From Cryptomeria japonica (lineage: Eukaryota > Streptophyta > Pinopsida > Cupressales > Cupressaceae), in contig NC_081406.1 of assembly GCF_030272615.1 (NCBI RefSeq), positions 463,600,072 through 463,664,071 on the forward strand: a stretch of DNA of 64,000 nucleotides, in the 5' to 3' direction. How positions within the stretch are numbered: position 1 is the stretch's first letter; every line of letters starts with the position of its first letter. Below, piece after piece: positions 35,700-47,452 of this stretch. The notes beneath the pieces were generated by a model. It saw only the letters and a program-made list of their open reading frames with translations, was not told where the DNA came from and searched no databases. The position numbers and the translations under genes are program-made.

Positions 35700-36510
35700 T
35701 GTAGACATATAAAAATGACCATATTCCTAAATGAATATTTTATGTTCATTCCACTATTTAAAATCACCCACATTCCTCTATTTAATTAAGTAAATTATTC
35801 TATTTATTTAGTTAAATTCACTTAAGCCCTTTTGGCATCATTTAATTGAATAAATGATTTTATTTAATTAAAACCCATCTCTCTAATTTTTAATTAAATT
35901 CACATTTAATTAAATAGTTTGCCCCAATTAAATAAATCTAATTTATTTAAAATCTCCAACTTGCAACCAAATTGAAATAAAGCAATTTATTTTAATTAAT
36001 TCTATTTTCCCTCACCCACTTGCATTTTCCTACATCTCCTACTTGGCTCATAACCCTATTCCTAATTTCTTCAAGAATCCATCTAATTCAAATCAATTAA
36101 CCCAAACCCATAAATTATCCCCTTTCCCTAAATTTGAGGAGGTCACTTCTCATATTTGGAGTAAAGTCTTCAAAATGCATTAAAGCCTTTATCCATCAAC
36201 AAGATAACTTGTTGAATGCCCCCAAATTTGGAAGGACTCTTACAAATTTGTCCACAAAGACTTCAAACCATTAATGGTTAACTAACCCTTAGTGGCATGG
36301 TTAGAGACTTTTTCCCCAACTTAACCTCCATCTAACCCAAGGGTCTCATCAAGCATTTATTGCTTTGACCATGGTTATTCCTTTAACCCTTGTACAAGAG
36401 TTTATCCTCTGGATAAAAGCTTTATCCAATGCATAACCTTAACCTAACCTTAACCCTTACCACCTAGGGTAACCATGAGGTCTTCTCAAGCATTTAATGC
36501 TTCTCACATA
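35700..36510 (+). repeat. E2 5' LTR, left part
   Basis: TGTAGACATATAAAAATG onwards matches 60090-60904. The U3 has repeated AATTAAAT words, also found in the E1 LTR. It is broken at 36510 by E6. Confidence 0.9.
36506..36510. other. E6 target-site duplication, left copy
   Basis: ACATA here and ACATC at 44149-44153. The unbroken E2 3' LTR reads ACATCTCCTC at the same point (near 60904), so the original target was ACATC and this copy has one change. Confidence 0.75.
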
Positions 36511-37689
36511 TGTTGGCATTTTTTATGTTTATGTTGTAATTGTCATTGATGGACACATGCTTGTACTAAGGACCCCTTCATATGTATGAGCTAGAGCTCA
36601 ACCGGTATTTGTTCCAATAGATATGTTGTATTCTAGTCTTTAGACTAATGATTTTGCAGAATGTGTTTCCCGGTCTGAAGTGGCATGATGACCCCAAGCG
36701 GTTTGTGGATCTCAACTGGTACAAGGGAGCAAAGCGACATAACACATTCTTACTGGTCTTCATTTTTGCCAAACCGGCAACCGGTATTTTGTATGAATCG
36801 GTAATAGTCTGTGATGAGTTACCAACCAAAATTTTGTCATGAGTTATCAACCCACCGATTGATTGACGGTGCTGACACACTGATGATGCTTTTTGTGTCG
36901 TGTTACTGTGTATGTCTAGATTCATTGAACCTAGGAAATTGTAATGTAATCCTATTGGACTGAGATGAAATCAGATTCCTTTAAAAGGACATCATGTCTA
37001 GGGTTTTGAGTTGAAAAAACTGTTGCTAAAAGGGTTTATGTTGTGGCTAGGGTTTAAGGTGGTAGTTGAGTTGTTGAAGAGTGATCTTATCTGAGAAGAT
37101 CAAGTTGTAAACAGAAAGAGATAGAGAAGACTGAAGTAATGCTGGAGTGCATTAGTAGTGAACTATACTGGATCTAATCAAGCAGTTTGTGCTATAAGAT
37201 AGATCGAACACTTGTTGATTACTCACATCTTTGACAAGTCTACAGCCCTTAACTGGGTAGGCCTCAAAGCCTTTGTAAAATCCTCTAACAAGGTGGTTCA
37301 CTTCTATAAATCTGAAATCCCCTAACAAGGTAGTCTTTAATCGGACTTATCTCCTAACAGAGATTGAGATTCCTAACAGGATTTGTTCTGGTGAAGAACA
37401 TTGTAAGACCTAAATCAGTCTGACCTTAACCAGTCTGGTTTCTATTCTACAAATAGTGACTTGTGAGTTCCATCTTACCATGGTTTTTCCCAGTTGGGTT
37501 TCCACGTCAAATATCTTGTGTTATGGTTGTATTGCTTTTGTGGGTGAATGCTTTATTCGCATTTTGGTTTGCATGTGTGATAATCGGTCTGTCTGTTAGA
37601 CTATTTTACTAGTTTATCTTCAGACTGTGTAAGTGTTTAAATATAGAGATTTTTGGCATACTAATTCATGACCCTCTTGGTATTCATCA
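36511..37689 (+). repeat. E6 5' LTR
   Basis: Contains two CAACCGGTATTTGTTCC or similar words near its start, a palindromic TCCTTTAAAAGGA (36977-36989; also at 43450) that may be the TATA region, CCTAACAAGG-type repeats, and TTTTTCCCAGTTGGG near its end. Small open frames within it are not genes. Confidence 0.88.
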
Positions 37690-37691
37690 AT

Positions 37692-37704
37692 TGGTATCAA
37701 AGCC
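37692..37704 (+). promoter_or_regulatory. E6 primer-binding site
   Basis: TGGTATCAAAGCC, one base different from the common plant initiator-Met tRNA site TGGTATCAGAGCC. Confidence 0.8.
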
Positions 37705-37740
37705 TACCTTTCTATAAGTTTAACCACTTGGAAAGAGATA

Positions 37741-38765
37741 TGGGGGAATACACTTTGATAGGAAAGCTAAAGATTAGATAAAGGATAGAGATCATGAGAT
37801 CTCCAAGTTGAAACAAGAGATTAGTGCACTGACCGCTCGCCTTCATGAGAGTAGGATGGAAAAGGAAGACATGCAAGGTGAACTGAACATAGCCATCTCT
37901 GAAAATGCAAGTCTAATGGAGACAAATACTGCTATTTCCAAAGAACTCTCTGAGTCAAAGGAGATACTTACTAAGTTTGGCAAAAGTACTAGCAAGATAG
38001 AGAAAAAGCTTGAGTCATCTAGACCGGCAAAGAATACCAATGGTCTTGGTTTCTCTAGACATGAGGAAGGAGAATCCTCACAAACAAATGTTGAAGCATC
38101 AAAGAAGAAACCGACACTCAAAGGAAAAGGTAAGAAAAAATTCAAACCTGTTTGCTTTAACTGTCTTAAAGGACACATTGCCAATGTATGTAGGAGCAAA
38201 GCCTATAATAATTTTCCATATTTTATCAACAATGCACCTTAGATCCAATAAGTTCAATGGTCATTGTTATGCATGCAACAAGTTTGGGCATAGAGCATCT
38301 GAATGCAGGTCTGTCATGAACAATACCAGAAGATATCCTTAGAGGATCTAAGGAGCTGGTCCAGAATCTTTTGTAAACCAGAACCCTAACTGGCTCAATG
38401 CCTACAATTATTAGTCAAGAAAGAACGGTTATCAACCGGCAACCGGATGGAGAGAAAATTGTTGGATTTGTCATGGACATGGACACACTACAGCTACATG
38501 CAAAAGGAAGAATGGAAATATGAACAATGGACCTTGGAGAGCACCTGGATTGGTTTGCTATCACTGCAACAAACCAGGTCACATTACAAGATTCTACAGA
38601 AGCAAAAAGAGTATATCTGATGATATACCGGTCACTCAGAAAGGAGAAGTTGATATTGAAAAAGATCAAGCAGACATGAACAAAACCTGGAGGAAGAAAC
38701 CAACAATGTTGGACGAGGAACCGGTTTCTGCACCTAGTGTGGAAATGTCGGAACCAGTAAACTAA
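37741..38765 (+). pseudogene. gag: E6 gag remnant with zinc knuckles
   Basis: The N-terminal capsid part is missing. A helical, coiled-coil-like stretch (KQEISALTARLHESRMEKED onwards, 37810-38020) leads to a basic segment and a series of knuckles: CFNCLKGHIANVC (38152-38190, one residue short), CYACNKFGHRASEC (about 38267-38308, intact C-x2-C-x4-H-x4-C), CWICHGHGHTTATC (about 38459-38500, intact) and CYHCNKPGHITRFY (about 38558, last Cys lost). Frame changes and stops separate them. Four knuckles in a row suggest strong RNA binding in the ancestor. Confidence 0.75.
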
Positions 38766-38947
38766 GCTCCAAAGAGGCTTAGGGGGAGAAAACAACAAAA
38801 CATTTGTGAACCCCCGGTTACATCAGTAAAAGACCTTAACTGGTATGTGATATCTATTGCTCGACAGAAGACCGGAAATGGTAAAAGAGGCAAATTAGGG
38901 TTTTCACCCTAATAGAGGAGCATTAATGGCGGTAGGTGAGAGACATG

Positions 38948-38955
38948 TATAAAAG
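38948..38955 (+). promoter_or_regulatory. Possible internal TATA box of the E6 cargo gene
   Basis: TATAAAAG lies 265 bases upstream of the ATG at 39213, in a non-coding gap between the gag remnant and the cargo ORF. Inference from position and motif only. Confidence 0.4.
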
Positions 38956-39212
38956 TATATTTCAAATCATTTCTCAATATCTATTTTTGAAGCAAAGAAA
39001 ATTTTTCAAGTGCAGAGCGAAGAAAAGGCGATTTGAGCCAAGATTTCAAGAAATTGATAAATCTTGAAGGAGATTCAAATCCAGTTTGCAAGTAGTCATG
39101 GAGAACTCAAAGTGGTGATTTGGCAACCAACGAAGAGTGAAGTGAAGCAGAATCAAGAAGCCCTAAATTTGTGTTGTAAAGGTATTTTTCATGTTCTTCA
39201 AAATACTCAACA

Positions 39213-42200
39213 ATGGCTTCTGCATCTCATACCAGTTCTAGTACATCCATTGAGTTAGAAAGTTTTATTCAGAGGAAGTCCAAATATAATGTCCTATCAC
39301 AAGTTCTGGTTGGAGTATAGTTGAAGAAGGAATTTTTGATTATATTGATTGTGAAATAAAAGACCTAGGGTCTTCAGCTATTCACACCTAGTTAGGTTTA
39401 GTTTGTGGCAAGGACAAAAAGATCAAACTGTAGTTTAGCATCCTAGAGAAGAAGAAACTCCATAATACAATATACTTTCTAGAAGATTTTATGGAGGATC
39501 ACATCAGGATCATTTTGAGTAGAGTCCATGGTGACAAGATGTACCTAGAGAGGATGCATGATATCATGCCTCAGGCAATTCATGTAGTCACCAGTTCTTG
39601 CAACATAGGTGAAGTGCCAGCCCTAAGAACGGTAAGAAAAATCGAAATGGCCAAGCTCATCGGTTCAACAAGTGACTCACGGGGTATGATAGTTAATCCT
39701 ATCAAGGATGATCTGGTGAAATACACTTGCATGGTGATAGGCTACAGAACGTTTTCAACCAGTAGGATTAATTATGTATCTGTTGCAGCGGTAAATGCCG
39801 CTTATCGGATGATTAAAGAGGATGCATCTTTTGACTTATGCACCGGCATGCAGAGGCAACTCCTATTGAATCTAAAGGTGATCAAATAGTACAATGCACT
39901 AAGGTTTAAGTTTGGACAACTATTGATAGGGTTGTTCTTCTATTTCCAAGGCTACTTTCCTGGAGTAGGAGATGTCCAGTGGTCTACTGGCCAACCGGTA
40001 ACCAAGCAGATTAAGGAAAGCATACAAGCCATTGGAAACGGTTACCCTGAAGTACTAAACAAATATTTCGATGAGGTGATATAGTAAAGAAATATGAAGA
40101 TGACATCTGTTTCACCATTTAGGTGGACAAATGCTTAATGGAGGCTGTTGAGCCTAGAATGGAAGAAGTGGATCCAATGGGCTATGAAGTTATGTATGAT
40201 ATGCTAGAAGGGTATGCCTCAACCCTTATTGCCTTATCTCTTGATCCAGAGGCTAAAAGGACTGGAACCTACTTGGAGAGGATTACACCAGCTGAAGAAC
40301 CATCGGTTAAGTAAGGAAAATAACTAGCAACAAAGAATGCCAAAGAAGTGCCTATACCATCAGCACCAGCTACCGCTGCAACTCCAAGAGTGACCAAGTG
40401 GTCACCGACAAAGAAGCAATCAGAGGTAACACTGGCAAATCTCTTTGAAAGAAAAAGGAAGATGAAGACAAATAAACTGGACTCTGAAGAAACCGAGTTT
40501 GATGAAAAGCCAAAGAAGGCTAGACAGACAAAGAAAATGAAGAAGAATGAACTGGTAGCATCCGCACTGGTAAATATTGACATCTCCTCATACAAACCTT
40601 TGACATATTTTCAAAGGACAGTTAAGAATATTAGGAGAAAATTACTTCATGATTTAATAGATTATCATGATGATTTTAGTGATGAGGAAAATGAAGAAGT
40701 ATTACAGGAAACCATCATTTATTTGTGTAAAAATGACCGGTTGCCATCAGAGATTAAATCTTAGACACCGGATTCTTTATTTAAAGCATTAGATAATAAA
40801 TCCTGCATTGCCATTGAAAAAGAACAAGAGATTAGGCAGAAAGTCTTTGTACAGTACTTTCCCGACCTCTCAAATTCAAAATTATTTGATGTCTTGGATC
40901 AAAATAAACGTCTCTTCTTCACAAGGAGAAGAAGACTCTAGTTGTTGGAGGAGAGAATTGATGATGTTGAAAACGATACTCATCAGCATATGGACTATGC
41001 TATCAACTCTCACAAAGGAAAAATGGCCAACCTCCAAGCGGAAAAAGGACCGGCTGTATCCAATCCAGATGAAGTTTTTGATGAGGAAGGAAACCTAGCT
41101 GAAGAACGAATCGACACTATCGATGTCAATGCCCTGGATGTAGAAGATGTCACTTAGGACATACCTTCTAAGGGAATAGAACAGGGGAAACAAGCTGAAC
41201 AGGGTGGTGAGCAGGCTAAGGACACACAGGAAGCGGCTCAAGAACAGGAAGAGAAGAAGAAGAGGGATGAAGATGAGAAAAGGAGAAAAGAGGAAGAGAA
41301 AAGAAAAGAGGAAGAGAAAAGAAAAGAGGAAGAGGAGAAACAAAAAGATGAAGAGGAGAAGAACCAAGAAGAGGAAAGGAAGAAGAAAGAAGAAGAGGAA
41401 AGGAAGAAGAAAGAAGAAGAGGACAAGGAAGAAAAGAGGAAGAAAGAAGAGGAAGAAAAGAAGAATAAGGAAGAGGAAGAAAAGAGGAAGAAAGAAGAGG
41501 AAGAAAAGAAGAAGAAGGAAGAGGAAGAAAAGAGGAAGAAGGAAGAGGAAGACAAGAAGAATATGCAAGAGGAAGAAAAGAAAAAAAGGGAAGAGAAAGA
41601 GAAAGAAGAGAAGGAGAGGAAAGAAGAAGATAGGAAAAAGAAAGAAGAAGAAGACAGGGAACAAGAACAGAAGAAAGAAGTAGAGAAAAGGAAGAAGGCA
41701 GAAGCAGAAAAGGCAGCAAAAGCAATGGAGAGCACTCAGATGGAGACTCCAAAGGCAACCGGGAGTCAAGCCAAACCGGCTGATATCTCCAGTCCTATCG
41801 ATCTCCAATCTGCAAGTGAGTCAAAGCTTATGCAAAGCATCAAGGTTACTCAAGAGTTCCTTGAGATCATTCATAGGAAAAAGGAACAAGACATAATTCA
41901 GGCGGCTGTAGACACCCTTACCAGTTTAATCCCCGGTACTAATCTTTCTGACACTAAATCATCACTAGCACAACTCAAACTACTATGTACTGTAGTGGAT
42001 GATCAGGTGCAGAGCCTGGAAGAAGCAATTGAGGCCAATGTCAAGAAAGATCACCAAAAGGCTCTTAACATTGCTCTGGTGAAAAAGATGAATGAGCTTC
42101 AGTCTGAACTGTTGAAAGACCAAAAGGACATAAGGAATGCCTTAGACGAGGGAAACTTGCTACTAAGAAAAATCTGTCAACCTCATCTTTTCTGCGATGA

Positions 42201-42606
42201 TGTGCTAGCTAAGAAGCAAAAGCTCCAAACAAACTTACAGTCCTACTTGGGCACATTAAAGACACCTTATGATTCCTTTGCAACATATGGGCAAATCATT
42301 CACCGGTTCCAGATCCAGTCAGCCAAAATAGAGCAAGAGATCAGTACACGATCTAAAGATTTGGAGGAGCTACAACTGGTTTTACTTCCTCGACTACAAA
42401 TTCTTCAGAAGTGTTATCTGAACCTGGATGCCTTGACAGTCATATAGGAACTGAGCACTATTGATGCCATGGAGGAACAAGTATACCAGATGCAAACAGA
42501 AAAAGAAGTGGCCACCTCTTTACTTGAGTCCTGGTCTCTATCCATGAAACAATTTTTGCAGGACTATAAATCGGTTTTTGACAAGTATTATTCATTGTTG
42601 TCATAA
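39213..42606 (+). pseudogene. E6 cargo ORF, unrecognised protein of about 1,130 residues with Lys/Glu-rich coiled coil
   Basis: The ATG at 39213 sits in AACAATGGC, a good plant start context. Reading moves from frame 3 to frame 2 (near 39310) and frame 1 (near 40080), with about ten stops, to a TAA at 42604-42606. The first third (39213-40080) is globular-looking (ISLGEV-like stretch CNIGEVPALRTVRKIEMAKL, then GYRTFSTSRINYVSVAAVNA). The middle is basic, with KKARQTKKMKKNE. From 41240 to 41720 it is almost only Glu, Lys and Arg, a long charged coiled coil. The C-terminal 300 residues (41730-42606) are helical (DDQVQSLEEAIEANVKKD and similar). It is not gag or pol. It may be a captured host gene or a lineage-specific extra ORF; I cannot name it. 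Confidence 0.6.
41240..41720 (+). repeat. GAAGARGAR-rich coding low-complexity tract
   Basis: About 480 bases of purine-only or nearly purine-only sequence with imperfect units of roughly 30 bases (GAGGAAGAAAAGAGGAAGAA and variants). The coding frame reads Glu/Lys/Arg; the other frames and the minus strand give open but meaningless translations. Confidence 0.85.
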
Positions 42607-42971
42607 AATTTTATTTATATCAAATGGAAATAGGGTTGTTTAGCAATAGTTTGTCATTGTTGGAAAAGGGGGAGAAATATCTGTTTTTGGCTTGAAAATT
42701 TTGATCTTCTGATATAGGGGGAGAAGTACTCTATCTATTTTGAAGACAAATAGGGAGAAGCATCTGTTTTTGAAATTTTGATATATGTTTTGATATATGC
42801 TATATGCTTTGATGTCTCAATGATTATGCTCTGTATGCAAAATTTCTATACACTATGTTGATTAAGGGATAGTGTATATGCTTAGGGGGAGCAATTTTGT
42901 TAATGGCTAGTTTTTGTTGTAAAACACATAGATGCCAAAATTTAATTTTCCTAAGTGCTGCCATCAATGCC

Positions 42972-42982
42972 AAAGGGGGAGA
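42972..42982 (+). promoter_or_regulatory. E6 polypurine tract
   Basis: AAAGGGGGAGA, one base before the 3' LTR start TGTTGGCA. The form is typical of plant Copia elements. Confidence 0.88.
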
Positions 42983-42983
42983 T

Positions 42984-44148
42984 TGTTGGCATTTTTTATG
43001 TTTATGTTGTGATTTTCATTGATCGACACACACTTGTACTAAGGACCCCTTCATACGTATGAGCTAGAGCTCAACCGATATTTGTTCCAACCGGTATGTT
43101 GTATTCTAGTCTTTAGACTAATGATTTTGCAGAATGTGTTTCCTGGTGTGAAGCGGCATGATGACCCCAAGCGGTTCGTGGATCTCAACCAGTACAAGGG
43201 AGCAAAGCATCATAGCACATTCTTACCAGTCTTCATTTTTGCCAAATCGACAACCGGTATTTTGTATGAACCGATAATACTCTGTGATGAGTTACCAACT
43301 AGCATTTTGTGATGAGTTATCAGCCCACCGATTGATTGACGGTGCCGACACATTGACAGTGCTTTTTGTGTCATGTTACTGAGCATGTCTAGATTCATTG
43401 AACCTAGGAAATTGTAATGTAATCCTATTGGACCGACATGAAATCAGATTCCTTTAAAAGGACATCATGTCTAGGGTTTTGAGTTGAGAAAACTATTGTT
43501 GAAAGGGTTTATGTTGTGGCTAGGGTTTAAGGTGGTAGTTGAGTTGTTGAAGAGCGATCTTATCTGAGAAGATCAAGTTGTAAATAGAAAGAGATAGAGA
43601 AGACTGAATTAATGCTGGAGTGCATTAGTAGTGAACTATACTGGATCTAATCAAGCAATTTGTGCTATAAGATAGACCAAACACTTGTTGATTACTCGCA
43701 TCTTTGACAAGTCTGTAGCCCTTAACCAGGTAGGCCTCAAAACCTTTGTAAAATCCTCTAACAAGGTGGTTCACTTCTGTGAATCTGAATACCTCTAACA
43801 AGGTAGTCTTTAATCGGACTTATCTCCTAATAGAGATTGAGATTCCTAACAGGATCTGTTCTGGTGAAGAACATTGTAAGACCTTAACTGGTCTGGTTTC
43901 TATTCTATAGATAGTGACTTGTGAGTTCCATCTCACCGTGGTTTTTCCCAGTTGGTTTTCCATGTCAAATATCTTGTGTTATGGTTGTATTGCTTTTGTG
44001 GGTGAATGCTTTATTTGCATTTTGGTTTGCATGTGTGATAACCGGTCTGTCTGTTAGACTGTTTTACCGGTTTATCTTCAGACTGTGTAAGTGTTTAAGT
44101 ACAAAGATTTTTGGCATACTAGTTCACCCCCCCTCTTAGTTATCATCA
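42984..44148 (+). repeat. E6 3' LTR
   Basis: 1165 bp, TGTTGGCATT to TATCATCA, matching 36511-37689 throughout with scattered substitutions, many of them CG to TG or CA. Confidence 0.9.
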
Positions 44149-44828
44149 ACATCTCCTCTTAACCACCCTTATGTTCAAAATTATCACCATTTCATTGGTG
44201 AGAGTTGTAAACATGGATTGATAGCTTTCAATCTTGGCCCTTGATTAACTCTTTCAATCTTGACCATCAATTGCCCTATTTTTTCTATAAATAGAGCTCT
44301 CCTTCCTCCATTTTGAGGATCCATGAATCTAAGAAGTCTATTATCTAAAATCCACGCAACCTTTAGTATCTCATTTATGCTCAATTTTAGCACATCTAGT
44401 CTCTCTTTGCAAAAGGAATTAATCTAATAAACATTTTTAGACTACTTCCTTTATCATTAGCTTAAATCATATAACTAGTATATCATGTTAGGATAGTATT
44501 ACTACTAATCTTGTCATCTTATAATCTAGTTTATTGCATTTGTAGGATTATACATAGATAGGATGCATTCTCATGTTAAAATCAATCAAAATCATCCCTC
44601 ATTCTTGCATTTGTCATCCTTAAGCCAGTTTTCTCAGTGATCTGAGAGCAAAGACATTGGCTTGAGGGACCTTGTGAGATAGAGAACCATGGAACCATCC
44701 TTGGGAAGTTGAGTCATTATTCATGACTCCATAACTTGCACCAAGAAGTCCTGTGGGTGTGTGGACAAGCCTCTTGGAGCTTCATTTTTCACATTTTGAG
44801 TTTCATAGCCTTGCTTTTCCCACATACA
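44149..44828 (+). repeat. E2 5' LTR, right part
   Basis: Continues the LTR after E6 and matches 60904-61583. TATAAATA at 44286-44293 is the TATA box. It ends CCCACATACA. Confidence 0.9.
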
Positions 44829-44832
44829 TTTA

Positions 44833-44850
44833 TGGAGCCCACCGTGGGGC
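44833..44850 (+). promoter_or_regulatory. E2 primer-binding site
   Basis: TGGAGCCCACCGTGGGGC starts four bases after the LTR. It resembles the TGGCGCCCACCGTGGGGC found after the LTR in many plant Tat elements. I cannot name the primer tRNA with confidence. Confidence 0.65.
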
Positions 44851-44916
44851 ACTACCCCATTAATCAAATCGGTTTTAAAAAATAAACACTTTTGCAGGTA
44901 CGCGGGAAACAAGAAT

Positions 44917-45170
44917 TAGCGCGTAGGGAACATCCCTTAGCACATTTGGTGGATCTTTTAGCACATCTAGCACACTGTTTAGCGCATGGGGTCTATTCCC
45001 AAGTGCATGCGGTCTTTACCTTAGTGCATCGTCTCCACTAATACTTTCATGTAGGTCTTAGTGCAGAAGAAAAATAGAGTAGCGCATCTAAAACACAGTT
45101 CAGCGCGTCGGGCATTTTCGATAGTGCATCTAGATTACTTTATAGTGCATACAGTTTGTTCTATAGCGCA
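44917..45170 (+). repeat. E2 leader array 1, about 21-bp TAGYGCA units
   Basis: Units at 44917, 44939, 44960, 44980, 45001, 45022, 45060, 45080, 45101, 45123, 45143 and 45164, steps of 20-22, with one unit decayed near 45041 and an extra copy at 44969. Heads are TAGCGC, TAGTGC or TAGCAC, usually followed by A. A possible donor (CAG, GTACGC, 44898) and acceptor (TTTTGCAG, 45277) bracket it. Confidence 0.85.
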
Positions 45171-46620
45171 TCACAAACTAAGGCAAAAATATAAAAAAAA
45201 TTAAAGTTGTAACCGAGTGCGAAATTAGACTTGTTGAAGTCCACATTTATCTAACAATTTGGCTTGTTATTTTGCAGGATTCTAACAATTTTCTTGCAAA
45301 TGGGAGCTCCCTTTTTAGGATCATTAAGATAGTTTAGAGTTTTTACTCACATTTCGGTTGGGTACCTAAAAAGAACCACATATCAAAATCTTTCTTGCTT
45401 TCATAGGAGAAAAAATTTCCTTTTTGGGTTATTAAAATGACCAAGACAATCTTTCATTTTGCAAAAAGCTTTAAAAACAACCTCACCATATTTTGGTGTT
45501 TAAAAGGATCAACTTCAAATTTTTGCAAAGCAAAAGAAACCACATTTGTCAAATTTTTGTTTTCAAAGAGGCAAGTCCTTCCCCTTTTATCGATTTCTTT
45601 TGTTGACCACCAAGATCGAAGTTCTACTTTGTTGACCAAGTTCTTTTCCTAGATTAGAAAATCATTGCTTTGAAGGAATTAAAATAAACACCATGTTTTT
45701 GTGGAGCAACATCTCCATATAAATTTTAACAAATCATTGCAATAAAGAGTTAAAAAGAACACTTGTTTGCTTTGCTACGAAAGTGGAAGGAATATGCTCT
45801 CCCCTTAATTGGGTGATCAAAAATCCAGACCACTCTTATGCTTTCAGTGTTTTTTTGCATTTAAATCTTTTAGCAGGCCTGCCTTCCAGAGGGGTTGAAA
45901 AAATCTTAAGGGCATTCTTTGGCCGGTGTGAAGGGAATGACCTAAGTGGGAAATGTCTTTGACGCCAAGTGTTCCAACCCACTATAATCAATAGTGGAAA
46001 GCGACAAAAGTCCTTTTCAATGGTTGCGCATAGCGATTTGCCTTCCCCCAGTATCCTTGAGATACATAAAGCCTTTGTTCTAAAGGTTGGGAAGCCTCCT
46101 AAGGGATTTTATCACTGATGGCCAAATAGGAAGCTTGATTATGAACCTTAGCATAGAAACTTTGAGCCGAGTCAGTAACTAGACATTTTTAATATCATAG
46201 TGCAAGGGTGGGGAAGAATCCGTCCCCAAGATCGCTCACCATATATCTCCCAAGATAAATATTCAATTGTGAAGCAATTCACTTTGAGTTAATTTCTAGC
46301 AAAAGGCAAAAAAATGGGTGCCCTCTAGGGGGTGACATGGCTGTTTGAGCTGATGGAGTATCGAGACTACTGGGCTATGGTATTACTTATGACCCTTGAA
46401 TAAAGAGTCTTTTTTAAGTGTATTTTTTGATTCCAAACCTGTTGAAACATTGGGGATTTGAAAACATCCTCGCAAAACATACACTTACTATTTAGATTAA
46501 GAAAAAATGGTTACTTCTTTGGTGCCGTGTCTTCATTTGTTACTTCAAAAAATCATCTATCATCACTGAAAACTCAAGGCAAAACTCCAAAATTACAGAA
46601 AACAATCAAGTCAGGGAAGT
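45171..46620 (+). other. E2 leader between the arrays
   Basis: No gene recognised. Several blocks match the E1 leader in order. T-rich with AAAA words. Confidence 0.55.
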
Positions 46621-46621
46621 T

Positions 46622-46993
46622 TAGCACATAAGAGAAATATCTTAGAGTGTCAGAACCATACTTTAGTGCATCAAATCCTATCTTTAGTGCATAAAGTCTT
46701 AATAGTAGCGCTTCACCAGAATTTAAAATCAGCAGTAGCAGTTAGCGCATTCTGAAAATAGTTTAGCGTGTTGAAGCATCAACTTAGCACATGGAAGTCA
46801 ACCTTTAGCGTGTAGAGTATAAAAAATAGTGCATTAGTGGCTCATATTAGTGCATGATCTTTTAAACCAAAGCTGAAACAAATTTAACTAGTAAAACTAG
46901 CTAGCCCATAGCAAGGGGTAGCATAGCATGTGGGGTCTTTTCCTTAGCGCTTTGAGAACATTCTGTAGCACATAGCGTCTCTGTTTTAGTGCA
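46622..46993 (+). repeat. E2 leader array 2, exact 21-bp period
   Basis: Heads at 46622, 46643, 46664, 46685, 46706, then 46743, 46764, 46785, 46806, 46827, 46848, then 46924, 46945, 46966, 46987: exactly 21 bases apart inside each run. Types are TAGCGC, TAGTGC, TAGCAC and TAGCGTG. The E1 leader does not show this second array. Confidence 0.88.
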
Positions 46994-47452
46994 TGATCAA
47001 AACTAGAAAAACAGGAGGCAAAACAAAGGTCAAATTGGAAAATTTTGAAAAAAAAATCAGAAACCTCCTTTCATCAGCCTTAACTTTGTCAAATCACAAT
47101 ACCAAAAACAGAGTATCAAAAGCTATTTCCAAGCAAATTTCCATCAAACAAAAGTTGTCCAAATCTAAAACTGGTCGCAAGATAAACGTATCTATCCTAT
47201 CAAAATCAGGAAACATCATCACAAGTGGCAAATAGGTCCTTTTTATCACACAGATTTTTATCCCAAAACACACTTCTTTAAAACTCCAAGTTGTCAAATC
47301 AAGTTTCCATATCAGGAAAGCTCTATTCCATATCATTTGATGCACTTTGTCGTGAGGGGGCATCTAAACCTTCACTTTGATAAAGTAAAAATTAAGTTTC
47401 CAAAACAAGATAAACTGAATCCAAAACAGCTCAAAAGGAAACCATTGATTGC

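Larger units (their letters stand above)
36511..44148 (+). mobile_element. E6: non-autonomous Copia-type LTR element with a large unrecognised gene
   Basis: Two LTRs of 1179 and 1165 bp, starting TGTTGGCATT and ending ATCATCA or TTCATCA, about 92 percent alike over the first 260 bases. The primer site and polypurine tract are of the Copia/SIRE type. Inside are a gag remnant and a long coding region, but no protease, integrase, RT or RNase H. It is inserted in the E2 5' LTR. Solo LTR S1 belongs to a related family. Confidence 0.88.

Noticed and set aside
36648-36842. Small open frame in the E6 LTR, repeated at 43082-43312
   Set aside because: Both copies lie within U3 of the LTR; the shared frame follows from LTR identity and has no recognisable motif.
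41095-41808. Long minus-strand open frames rich in Leu, Phe and Ser opposite the Lys/Glu tract
   Set aside because: They are the complement of GAA/GAG/AAG-rich coding sequence, where stops are rare in every frame. No membrane protein is implied.
46622-46993. CRISPR-like or tRNA-related reading of the 21-bp arrays
   Set aside because: Only a 6-7 base head is conserved; there is no repeat-spacer structure or cloverleaf.
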